DNA from: an uncultured Prevotella sp.
GTDB taxonomy: Bacteria > Bacteroidota > Bacteroidia > Bacteroidales > Bacteroidaceae
NCBI GenBank assembly: GCA_934183135.1
Contig: CAKPRX010000019.1
Coordinates: 1-28,068, forward strand
Direction: 5' to 3'
DNA: 28,068 bases
Within the stretch, counting starts at the first letter, position 1. Every line of letters starts with the position of its first letter. Shown here in pieces: positions 1-6,683 of this stretch. Made by a program: the position numbers and the translations under genes. The notes under the pieces were generated by a model. That model made no database searches. It was not told the DNA's origin and was given only the letters and a program-made list of their open reading frames with translations.

Positions 1-108
1 GCGACGATAGCTTGCTGGGTATGTACCAGGGCGTTGCTCCCGACTATGTACAGACAGAGTTTTCAGCGCGTATGGCTCATACGGACAACAGCGAAAAACC
101 TTTACACC

Positions 109-160
109 CGACTGTATATTTATGCAAAACAAGGGGCGATAATGTATAAATATACAGTCG
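109..160. repeat. Inverted repeat at left end of repeat copy 1
   Basis: An 18-nt left arm (109-126) pairs with the right arm at 143-160 with one mismatch, around a 16-nt loop. Each arm contains a 14-bp near-palindrome (TGTATATTTATGCA at 113-126 and TGTATAAATATACA at 143-156). A third box of the same kind lies at 529-542. The 14-mers resemble ArgR operator boxes in layout; that likeness is an inference. Confidence 0.75.
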
Positions 161-364
161 TAACGGCCGCTTTTCGGGGCGTAAATCACGGATTTTTTCA
201 GCCATCCAGGACGCCTTCGGGGGCTGTTGGAGGCATTTTTGGGCATTGCGAGGGTCGTAAAAGTAACAACCTTTTACAAAAAATGGGTATTTAGCGCCCT
301 TTTCGCCGCTATTTTCAGCTCTGGCAAGGACGTTTTTCAGGGTCACCGCGATGGTCATTTTGAT

Positions 365-404
365 GCTCGCGATGGTCTTTACGATTCTAATGACCATCGC
401 GAGC
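365..404. repeat. Central hairpin of repeat copy 1
   Basis: GCTCGCGATGGTC (365-377) is perfectly complementary to 392-404, with a 14-nt loop. A further partial copy of the arm (CGCGATGGTCATTTT) lies just upstream, around 348-362. No T-tract follows on either strand, so it does not look like a standard intrinsic terminator. Confidence 0.8.
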
Positions 405-717
405 GAAAAAAAGGTCGTTTTCGGGCCGTCAGAAAATTAGCGTTTTCGCCGCCACTGCCCCCACTGCGAGCGTACAGACAAACTACGGAAGGCCCAAGCG
501 CCCTGGCCCGAGGCCGAAACGCCCGAAATGTATATTTATGCAATATCTGAAAAAACTTTACGATACCACTCAGAGTATTATCCAGGGCTACTGCTCCCAC
601 GCCTTTGCCCATCGCCCTCACCTTAGAGGACCTGGAGGCTGTGGCTGCCGCCTGTCTCTCCTCGAGGCGCGGCCTTAGGGAAGTTTCTTCTTTATTTTTA
701 CACCATGCTGACCATGG

Positions 718-1176
718 CTATTTTTCTGGGCGCTGAGGCACAAATGTCTCCCACGTCTGGTCATCGTAGAAAACACGTATCTCAGTAATATTGCGCTGCA
801 CTTTGTTAATTATTTTGACATCATTAACAGTTGGTGCCACCATGGCTTTTCGGCTCCCCGTAGCCGCGGGGAGGGGAGAGGGAGCCTGGGGAGTGTCGCC
901 AAAGTCAAGTACTGGTTCGGCAGCCTGATGCCCGTCGGACACAGCCACCTCATCACCGTCAGAAGAATGTACGTACATATCGCCCGTACCAAAGAGCAAC
1001 CAGTCGGTAGAGATATCGGGAAATTTCTTCTTGATGGCTTCGACTATGTTTATCGTGGGACGTGTACGGTCATTAAATATACTGCTCAGAGAAGCTGGCG
1101 ACAATTCCAGGTAGTTCGCGAACACCTGCTGAGTCATGTGCTGGCTCTCCATGATCTGCTTTATTCTATCTTTCAT
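718..1176 (-). CDS. XRE-family helix-turn-helix regulator
   Basis: A 152-residue protein with an N-terminal XRE/Cro-type helix-turn-helix (residues about 1-65): MTQQVFANYLELSPASLSSI is the helix-turn-helix core and the segment ends in the common DWLLFGTGDMY motif. A low-complexity Pro/Ala/Ser linker (about 75-115) leads to a short C-terminal tail that I do not recognise. This size and architecture are common among Bacteroidales regulators, which probably act as DNA-binding homodimers. The gene stands alone, has its own housekeeping-type promoter and is followed by an AT-rich inverted repeat upstream that could be its operator (inference). Targets are unknown. The DNA-binding assignment is secure. 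Confidence 0.85.
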   Translation of the reverse strand: MKDRIKQIMESQHMTQQVFANYLELSPASLSSIFNDRTRPTINIVEAIKKKFPDISTDWLLFGTGDMYVHSSDGDEVAVSDGHQAAEPVLDFGDTPQAPSPLPAATGSRKAMVAPTVNDVKIINKVQRNITEIRVFYDDQTWETFVPQRPEK

Positions 1177-1228
1177 CCTCTATTAATGTATCTAACTGGG
1201 GCAAATAGCCCATTTTTGATGACTTTTA

Positions 1229-1259
1229 CAAAGGTAAACACTTTCTCGGTGATACGCAA
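1229..1259 (-). promoter_or_regulatory. Bacteroides-type promoter for the XRE gene
   Basis: On the minus strand TTG (1257-1259) is separated by 20 nt from TACCTTTG (1229-1236), matching the Bacteroidetes primary-sigma pattern. It lies about 50 nt upstream of the XRE start codon. Confidence 0.65.
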
Positions 1260-1278
1260 CAAAACCAAAGGAAATTTT

Positions 1279-1354
1279 GAGATTGATATATTTATATTTC
1301 AAAATCAACATTTACAATATTGCGATGGTGTTTTGAAATCAAAATATCAATCTC
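1279..1354. repeat. AT-rich interrupted inverted repeat upstream of XRE gene
   Basis: The outer arms GAGATTGATAT (1279-1289) and ATATCAATCTC (1344-1354) are exact complements. So are the inner arms TTTCAAAA (1297-1304) and TTTTGAAA (1331-1338). It lies immediately upstream of the XRE promoter, where an operator would be expected; binding is not demonstrated. Confidence 0.6.
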
Positions 1355-1359
1355 TAAAT

Positions 1360-1921
1360 ATTTAATAATGCAAATCGTTTAGCTATGTATATTCGCCTTT
1401 AATGCCGTAGCCTATTCTACTGATACAGACTTGGTTAGCGCTCATATAAAGGCCGTTTATACATGTATAGCAGGCACTTAGGCGATTGTAGAGGTGGTTT
1501 TTGTATAAAAAACATTCAACAGACACCTATATAATACTGATTTTTAGCATTTTATGGACTATTACGAGCGTTGCATAAATAGTCATTTACATTGTAAAAT
1601 ATACGATTTTAATTTTAATATTTAATCATTGCAAACATAAATATATTTATAAATACAAATATCACAGTATTAAAATATAAATACGCAAACTGCGATTTTT
1701 ACATTTACAACTGCGAATACACAAAAGTATATCATAACAAATGTTAATATCACCTTTGTACGGGTGGTGATGGTGCCTATTTTTCCATTTTTCGTGTTTT
1801 CAGAACCACGTATCATCGCGGCTACAAAAATCGAAATTATGAGAATGTCAGACTGGGTTAAGCGCCTATTTTTCACGACTTTCAGGCCGAAAAAGAGTTT
1901 TTTGGAAGTAACCATTCTAAC
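1360..1921. other. AT-rich spacer, no gene recognised
   Basis: This stretch is far more AT-rich than the flanking genes. Short open frames exist on both strands, but they are Lys/Ile/Phe-rich, lack similarity I can recognise and have no consistent start context. A small dyad ATCACC...GGTGAT occurs around 1750-1771. It may be a remnant of acquired DNA or hold a small RNA; nothing definite can be called. Confidence 0.5.
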
Positions 1922-1975
1922 AAAAAAAAGGCCAAAAACGGCCCTAAATACTCAAAAAAGCGGCAAAAAAATGCC
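1922..1975 (-). terminator. Tandem terminator hairpins after holA
   Basis: Read on the minus strand, a short hairpin GGCA/TGCC (1962-1975) is followed by a T-rich run. A second hairpin GGCC/GGCC (1930-1943) is followed directly by eight Ts (1922-1929). Both lie just after the holA stop. The stems are short, so termination is likely but not strong. Confidence 0.55.
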
Positions 1976-1996
1976 TGAACAGCCCCCTCTACCCTC

Positions 1997-3019
1997 TTAA
2001 TGGAGGATAAAAAAGACGAGTTCTTTGGCTAAATCGGCCGCAGAAGTGCTCACATTCTGTAAGCCCTTGCTTCGCCCGTCTATACTCCTTATCATGTGTA
2101 TGATGTTCATCACCTTCATCGCGCTGTAGTTTCTCATTCCCGTCATATAGTCCCTTACGCCCCAGATACTTTTCAACTCTAAAAACGCCGCCAGGTCTTT
2201 CTCATTATTCCTATTGGGCGCGTAGAACGCAATCATAAGGTTTTGGAAATAATTGAAGAGCAGGGGCACCACCGTGTACAGCGATCCAGCCTTGGGGTTG
2301 CTGTCAAAATAATTCATAATCTGGTTTGCCTTGAAAACGTTCTTCTCCACTATCGCATTTCGCAGTTCGAAGACGTTGAAGTCCTTGCTTACGCCTATCT
2401 GGCGTTCCACTATCTCCGGGGTGATACGCCGGTCGTCGGCCGGGAGCGAGATGAGCACTTTATCCAGTTCCGAGGTGAGTCGCGCCAGGTCTGACCCTAC
2501 GTGCTCGGCTATCATCGCAGCCGCCTTGCGCTCTATGGCCGTTTTCCTCACCTTGAGGTAGCCCTCCACAAAGGCAGGCAGTTCGTAGTCGCGCTTCTTC
2601 TTACTTTCAAAGAGCACCCCCTTGGCACTGGCCTTGGCGGCCAGGCTACGATCTACCCTGCCCCCCTTGAAGCATAGCACCAGGATGGTGGTAGCCACCG
2701 GAGCGGCCAGGTACTTGGTTATGGCGTCGGTACCCTTCAGTCCCTGGGCCTCCTTGACCATGACCACCCTTCGGGCAGCCATCAGCGGAAACTCGCGCGC
2801 CATGTCTACCACCTGGGCCCCGGCCACATCGGCACCATACACCACCGTCTGGTTGAAGTCTTTCTCTTCTGGCAGCAGCGCTTTCTCTTCTATATAGCCC
2901 GCTATCTGGTCTATAAAATAAGGCTCGTCGCCCATCAGGACATATATGGGGGCGTATTTCTGCGCCTCTAAGTCGCGCATAATACTACTATAAGTGCTTC
3001 CGCTGTTTTTTTCTGCCAT
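1997..3019 (-). CDS. holA: DNA polymerase III subunit delta
   Basis: A 340-residue protein of the usual HolA length. It is the clamp-loader subunit that opens the beta sliding clamp in the replisome. The N-terminus has the family pattern: a Tyr-Ser-Ser-Ile-Met-Arg-Asp-Leu opening, PIYVLMGDEPYFIDQIAGYI (about 24-43), then the degenerate AAA+ fold with VVMVKEAQGLKG in the Walker-B-like region. The C-terminal helical collar carries FNVFELRNAI and the LF-x-x-L-x-x-Ala type helices. Like other delta subunits it shows no functional Walker A motif. It diverges from the HsdR_N gene, has a canonical promoter about 95 nt upstream and is followed by terminator hairpins, so it is probably monocistronic. 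High certainty. Confidence 0.93.
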   Translation of the reverse strand: MAEKNSGSTYSSIMRDLEAQKYAPIYVLMGDEPYFIDQIAGYIEEKALLPEEKDFNQTVVYGADVAGAQVVDMAREFPLMAARRVVMVKEAQGLKGTDAITKYLAAPVATTILVLCFKGGRVDRSLAAKASAKGVLFESKKKRDYELPAFVEGYLKVRKTAIERKAAAMIAEHVGSDLARLTSELDKVLISLPADDRRITPEIVERQIGVSKDFNVFELRNAIVEKNVFKANQIMNYFDSNPKAGSLYTVVPLLFNYFQNLMIAFYAPNRNNEKDLAAFLELKSIWGVRDYMTGMRNYSAMKVMNIIHMIRSIDGRSKGLQNVSTSAADLAKELVFFILH

Positions 3020-3047
3020 ATTGTTAAGTGTATCTATGCTTTTTTGC

Positions 3048-3055
3048 TACCTTTG
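3048..3055 (+). promoter_or_regulatory. Possible -7 box toward HsdR_N gene
   Basis: TACCTTTG on the plus strand matches the Bacteroidetes -7 consensus and points toward the gene starting at 3267. No well-spaced -33 TTG is present, so this is tentative. Confidence 0.35.
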
Positions 3056-3114
3056 CATCTACAGCTATCCGCTGCCGATAACCACAGGCGCGGACAAGAT
3101 GCTAATAGATACTA

Positions 3115-3145
3115 CAAAGGTACGTCAATTCGGGCGCAATGCAAA
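3115..3145 (-). promoter_or_regulatory. Canonical promoter for holA
   Basis: On the minus strand TTTG (3142-3145), a 19-nt spacer and TACCTTTG (3115-3122) form an exact Bacteroidetes housekeeping promoter reading toward holA. Confidence 0.7.
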
Positions 3146-3266
3146 ACAAAATCACTGCTTTTTGTACCCTCTACACAGCTGACGGCTAACAAGGACGCAC
3201 AGGAAAGGGCCCTCATTTTTTGAAAATTCGGACGCCCCTGTACCCCTCATCGTAAAAACAGAAAAT

Positions 3267-3713
3267 ATGCAACTCAATCTTCCCAGCTTTGACATCAAGA
3301 TAGGCGGAACCAAGACCCGCCCCACCGTCTTTGACATCTTGCGGCGCAAGTATGTGGCCCTCACTCCCGAGGAGTGGGTGCGCCAGCACTTCGTACACTA
3401 CCTGATAGAGGCCAAGGGCTACCCCGCCACCCTGCTGGCCAACGAGGTCAAGCTGTCTATCGGCACCAAGGTGCTCAGAGCCGACAGCGTACTCTACACC
3501 ACCACCCTGGCCCCGCGTATGATAATAGAGTACAAGGCCCCGCACATCAAGATTTCGCAGCATACCTTCGACCAGATATTTGCCTACAATCTGCTGCTAC
3601 GGGCCCAGTATCTCGTTATCAGCAATGGCATCCACCACTATTGCTGCAAGTACGATGAAAGCCTTCAAAAATATTTATTTTTAGAGGAGATACCCTCTTA
3701 CGAAAAATTATGA
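3267..3713 (+). CDS. Stand-alone HsdR_N-type PD-(D/E)xK domain protein
   Basis: A 148-residue protein that resembles only the N-terminal nuclease domain of type I restriction HsdR subunits (HSDR_N_2 family). PD-(D/E)xK-like residues are visible: E60, D73 in LRADSVLY and E88-x-K90 in MIIEYKAP, followed by a helix with Gln98 and the YLVISNGIHHYCC strand. There is no helicase, HsdM or HsdS nearby, so this is not a type I restriction system. I recall the gene as a common neighbour of holA in Bacteroidales, which would fit a housekeeping DNA-processing role, but the function is unknown to me. It starts with ATG and is followed after 6 nt by a small ORF. Confidence 0.82.
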   Translation: MQLNLPSFDIKIGGTKTRPTVFDILRRKYVALTPEEWVRQHFVHYLIEAKGYPATLLANEVKLSIGTKVLRADSVLYTTTLAPRMIIEYKAPHIKISQHTFDQIFAYNLLLRAQYLVISNGIHHYCCKYDESLQKYLFLEEIPSYEKL

Positions 3714-3719
3714 CAACCT

Positions 3720-3866
3720 ATGGCCCTACGCGAAGCCATCAACCTGCGCCTGGCAGCCCACTTCCTGTCGGCCACCCAGGCCCTCGGCCGTGCCACCCGC
3801 CAGCTGCAGCAGTTCTGTAGCCGGTACGCCCCGTACCAGGCCACCGCTGCCAGAACGCCTCCATAA
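3720..3866 (+). CDS. Small ORF, 48 codons, unknown
   Basis: An ATG-started frame encodes 48 residues beginning MALREAINLRLAAHFLSATQ and ending ARTPP. It starts 6 nt after the HsdR_N stop and ends just before the hairpin at 3872. The GC-rich third positions match those of the neighbours, and the N-terminal half is a plausible amphipathic helix with no membrane segment. It is probably cotranscribed with the HsdR_N gene. I know of no homologue, and it may also be the remnant of a longer downstream gene. Confidence 0.4.
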   Translation: MALREAINLRLAAHFLSATQALGRATRQLQQFCSRYAPYQATAARTPP

Positions 3867-3871
3867 ACAGC

Positions 3872-3910
3872 GAGTCCCCACCTCGGCCTTACGGCCCGAG
3901 ATGGGGACTC
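3872..3910. terminator. Bidirectional hairpin terminator
   Basis: A stem of about 15 bp with one mismatch (arm GAGTCCCCA at 3872-3880 against TGGGGACTC at 3902-3910, continuing inward to CTCGG/CCGAG) closes on a short loop. It lies between two convergent genes. The T-tract is weak (TTCTATAT on the plus side). Confidence 0.75.
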
Positions 3911-3937
3911 TTCTATATCGCTGCTGACGGCTGCCGA

Positions 3938-4756
3938 TTACTCAGCGCCTTCAACCTTCTTCTTGCGCGACGCACGCTTGGGCTTCGGTTTGGTCTCCTC
4001 TTCGACCTTGATACCTGCCAGCTCCGGGTCTATCATTATTCGACCGCAGTACTCACACACGATAATCTTCTTGTGCATCTTTATGTCCAGCTGTCGCTGT
4101 GGCGGTATCTTGTTAAAGCAGCCACCACACGAGGCGCGCTGTACTACCGTGATGCCCAGACCATTGCGGGCACTCTTGCGGATACGCTTGAAACTGGCCA
4201 AGAGGCGCGGCTCTATCTTGGCCTCCAACTCGCGGGCCTTGGCCTTGAGCTTTTCCTCCTCATCGCGGGTCTCCTGCATTATCTCGTCCAGCTCGTTGCG
4301 TTTCTCATCCAACGCCTGTGTACGGTCTTCTATCAGGGCCTGTGTCTGCTCCAGTTCCTTGCTCTTGTCGTCCATCCGTACGATGGCCTCCTTTATCTTC
4401 TTGTTGCACAACTCTACCTCGAGCGACTGAAACTCTATCTCCTTGGTCAGCGTGTCGTACTCGCGGTTGTTCTTCACATCGTCCAGCTGCTTCTTGTACC
4501 TCTCTATACCAGCCTCAGCCTTGGCTATGTCGGCCTTCTTGGCCGTTATGGCGCCCTGAAAATCCTTGATTTCGCTCTCGATTTTCTCTACACGTGTCTT
4601 CAGACCTTCCAGCTCGTCAGCCAAGTCCTGTACCTCCAAGGGGAGTTCTCCGCGCAGTGCGCGCTTCTCGTCGATAGCAGAGAGGGTAAGCTGCAGCTGA
4701 TACAAGGCTTGCAACTTCTCTTCTACCGATAATTCTGTAGGTGCTTTCTTTACCAT
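3938..4756 (-). CDS. Zinc-ribbon coiled-coil protein (C4-type)
   Basis: A 272-residue protein. Residues about 10-185 form a long charged antiparallel coiled coil. A C-terminal C4 zinc ribbon has CxxC pairs at C210/C213 and C234/C237, and a Lys/Arg-rich tail follows. This is the YbgI-neighbour/CT398-like family (zf-RING_7), thought to act in nucleic-acid or flagellar/secretion contexts elsewhere; the role in Bacteroidota is not settled. I chose the start MVKKAPTELS at 4756. A longer frame to 4807 would overlap the nif3 3' end, and its extra 17 residues do not look like a family N-terminus. It follows nif3 by 7 nt, so the two form an operon, a pairing that I recall as conserved. Confidence 0.85.
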   Translation of the reverse strand: MVKKAPTELSVEEKLQALYQLQLTLSAIDEKRALRGELPLEVQDLADELEGLKTRVEKIESEIKDFQGAITAKKADIAKAEAGIERYKKQLDDVKNNREYDTLTKEIEFQSLEVELCNKKIKEAIVRMDDKSKELEQTQALIEDRTQALDEKRNELDEIMQETRDEEEKLKAKARELEAKIEPRLLASFKRIRKSARNGLGITVVQRASCGGCFNKIPPQRQLDIKMHKKIIVCEYCGRIMIDPELAGIKVEEETKPKPKRASRKKKVEGAE

Positions 4757-4763
4757 AATACTT

Positions 4764-5582
4764 CTATAAATAAATGATGGGATTGGTATCGATGTCCGAG
4801 ATGACACATTTCAGGCCACCGCACCGCTCCGTTATGATTGTTTTTAATATTTCTGTCGTAAACTGCTCGCTCTGATAGTGTCCTATCACAGCTATCTGTA
4901 TCTCCTGTTCGTGCCCAAAGTACTCATGGTACCCCATTTCGCCCGTTATAAAGGCATCGGCACCACGGCGGATGGCCTCGTCCAGCAAGAAGGAGCCGGC
5001 GCCACCACAGAGGGCCACCCGGCGTATACCCCGGCGCAGTAACTGATTGGCCATCACACACTCCACGCCAAACGTCTGTTTCAGCAACACGATAAAGTCA
5101 TCGGCCGCCATGGGCTCTGTCCACTCGCCCATCACGCCCGAACCGCCCTCGACCGTCGCGGCCGGCTCGCCGGCCATGGCTGCTGCCTGGGCCGTCTGCG
5201 TCCGCCCGATAAAGTCCACATGGGTCAGCCCCAGTTTTTCGGCTATCTTGAAGTTGACCCCTCCGCGCGCCGCGTCCAGGTTGGTGTGCATCGACACGAT
5301 GGCCACACCCTGTCGGATGGCCTTGGCCACTACCCGCTGAACCATGTCCTCGCCCGCTATCCGCCGCAACCGGCGAAAGATAAGAGGATGATGGGACACG
5401 ATAAGATTACACCCACGGGCCACGGCCTCATCAACCACTTCCTCGGTGACATCAAGACACAATAAAGCCCCTGAAATATCCGCTTCTGTCAATCCTATCT
5501 GCAGGCCGGCGTTATCATAGTCTTCCTGCAAAGGCAGAGGCGCGAATCGTTCAAGGGCATTAACCACTTCTATTATTTTCAC
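4764..5582 (-). CDS. Nif3-like dinuclear metal-centre protein
   Basis: A 272-residue Nif3/YbgI/DUF34 protein. These form toroidal hexamers with a two-metal site. It has been proposed as a GTP cyclohydrolase-like or metal-chaperone hydrolase, but its in vivo role is unresolved. The expected metal ligands are present: H64 and H65 in IVSHHPLIF, D103 in HTNLDAA, and H235 and E239 in IGHYQSEQ. The central region (about 125-160) is short, so the large PII/CutA-like insert of the ~370-residue homologues is absent. The start at 5582 follows a -7-like box at 5604-5611. Downstream it is coupled to the zinc-ribbon gene. Confidence 0.9.
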   Translation of the reverse strand: MKIIEVVNALERFAPLPLQEDYDNAGLQIGLTEADISGALLCLDVTEEVVDEAVARGCNLIVSHHPLIFRRLRRIAGEDMVQRVVAKAIRQGVAIVSMHTNLDAARGGVNFKIAEKLGLTHVDFIGRTQTAQAAAMAGEPAATVEGGSGVMGEWTEPMAADDFIVLLKQTFGVECVMANQLLRRGIRRVALCGGAGSFLLDEAIRRGADAFITGEMGYHEYFGHEQEIQIAVIGHYQSEQFTTEILKTIITERCGGLKCVISDIDTNPIIYL

Positions 5583-5603
5583 GCTAAATGTGTAATTTGG
5601 TTA

Positions 5604-5611
5604 CAAAATTA
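5604..5611 (-). promoter_or_regulatory. Possible -7 box for nif3/zinc-ribbon pair
   Basis: The minus strand reads TAATTTTG, fitting TAnnTTTG, 21 nt before the nif3 start. A TTG lies 16 nt upstream, which is shorter than usual. The 71-nt gap here is the widest in the minus-strand run 3938-9706. Confidence 0.4.
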
Positions 5612-5653
5612 GTGCTTTTTATCATATCAAGCAGCATGATTGCTGCCATTTAA

Positions 5654-6655
5654 CTATTTATTAACTTTTCGGCCTGCCGTTTCTATCTTTATGAGCAGCA
5701 AGCCTATCCCCGTCCACACCAATTCGCGTAGCCTAACCAGCAAGGCCACGAAGATGCCCGCGCTGGCCGTAAGCCCAAGTCCGGTGGCCGACAGCAGAAA
5801 TCCGCCCTCGCGCCCGCCCAGTTGCAAGGGCATGAAGAAGAGCAGATTGGCTATCAGGCTGGTAAAGGCGAGTATCAGCACGCAGTCCAGGTAGCCCACC
5901 CCACCGCCTAAGGCCATCAGAACCAGATAAATCTCGAAAGCCGAGCACACCCTGCAGGCCAGCTCCAGCGCCACGGCCAGCACAAAGGTGCGGGGAGCCT
6001 GCCCATGTAGCGCAGCTATCTGCCTGTCAATGGTGTCGAGCTGTTCCCTGTGCTTAGCGACAAAGCGCCCCACCCGACCACGCATCAAGGGCACATGGCG
6101 CATGATGGCCATGGTACGGTTGGCCAACCCGAAACGGTAGCCACGCATAAAGAACCACAGGGCCAGCATGCAGAACACGCTGACGGCCAACAGCATAGCC
6201 GCCATAGGTACACTCATCGGCCCCACCACGACATAGAGTCCCACAGAGAGCAGCCAGAAGCACAGGTGGCTGAAGATGTGAGTCATGGCATACAGGATGA
6301 CCGATGACGAAGCCCGCTCGGCACCTATACGGGGAGCCAGTTCCATGATACGGTAAGGCTCGCCACCCATCAGGCCGCCCGGCGTGGCGTAGTTGAGGGC
6401 AAACCCAGACACGGTGAGTTTGTATAGCCATCCGAATGACACCCGGCTGCTGCCACCTGGCTGACTCCGGATGATGGCATACCACGAGGCGGTATTGAAA
6501 AGGTACAGGAAAGCCCACAGCAGCACGATGGCCGGAAAGCAATAGCCAGCCCGTTGCAGGCTGGCATATACCTGGGCAAAGTCGAGCTGGGTCACCATGA
6601 CGCCCAGCACTACTATGCCGAAGACAAAGAAAGCGTTCTTGTACTTACCGCTCAT
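5654..6655 (-). CDS. LPG-synthase-TM / YbhN-type flippase-like membrane protein
   Basis: A 333-residue polytopic inner-membrane protein with about eight hydrophobic helices. It begins KNAFFVFGIVVLGVMVTQLD and carries the UPF0104/lysylphosphatidylglycerol-synthase-TM signatures: NYATPGGLMGGEPYR (about 94-108) and, near the C-terminus, LLFFMPLQLGGREGG. It lacks the soluble aminoacyl-transferase domain of MprF, so it is probably a lipid or polyprenyl-linked-substrate translocation protein rather than an LPG synthase. The substrate cannot be read from the sequence. It follows pdxA by 28 nt in the same operon. Confidence 0.85.
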   Translation of the reverse strand: MSGKYKNAFFVFGIVVLGVMVTQLDFAQVYASLQRAGYCFPAIVLLWAFLYLFNTASWYAIIRSQPGGSSRVSFGWLYKLTVSGFALNYATPGGLMGGEPYRIMELAPRIGAERASSSVILYAMTHIFSHLCFWLLSVGLYVVVGPMSVPMAAMLLAVSVFCMLALWFFMRGYRFGLANRTMAIMRHVPLMRGRVGRFVAKHREQLDTIDRQIAALHGQAPRTFVLAVALELACRVCSAFEIYLVLMALGGGVGYLDCVLILAFTSLIANLLFFMPLQLGGREGGFLLSATGLGLTASAGIFVALLVRLRELVWTGIGLLLIKIETAGRKVNK

Positions 6656-6683
6656 CGCTACTTACCGGGGCATGGCCGCCCGC

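Larger units (their letters stand above)
91..567. repeat. Intergenic repeat, copy 1
   Basis: This non-coding block aligns end to end with 15771-16245. Long near-identical stretches are shared at the left end (GAAAAACCTTTACA), around the first palindrome, in the middle (CCATCCAGGACG, GTAAAAGTAACA), in the central hairpin and near the right end (GCGAGCGTACAGAC, TGTATATTTAT). Differences between the copies include indels and mostly amino-acid-changing substitutions in every open frame, so I read it as non-coding. It holds a left inverted repeat, a central hairpin and a third box near its right end. It sits downstream of whatever lies left of the window and beyond the 3' end of the minus-strand XRE gene. 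I see no gene in the flanks 1-90 and 568-717. The family is unknown to me; it could be a non-autonomous mobile element or an intergenic regulatory repeat. Confidence 0.8.

Noticed and set aside
3..149. Open frame from the window edge that might be the C-terminus of an upstream plus-strand gene
   Set aside because: About 29 residues before the repeat look mildly protein-like, but the frame ends inside repeat copy 1 and there is too little sequence to support a gene.
77..397. Open frames on both strands inside the repeat copies
   Set aside because: The equivalent frames in copy 2 differ by indels and mostly amino-acid-changing substitutions, with different ends, so coding is unlikely.
574..730. 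Short plus-strand frame with a protein-like stretch (LTLEDLEAVAAA)
   Set aside because: No start codon and no recognisable family; it overlaps the XRE gene end. Could be a remnant but is unsupported.
3267..3713. Type I restriction-modification system
   Set aside because: Only the nuclease-like domain is present; there is no helicase part, HsdM or HsdS in the window.
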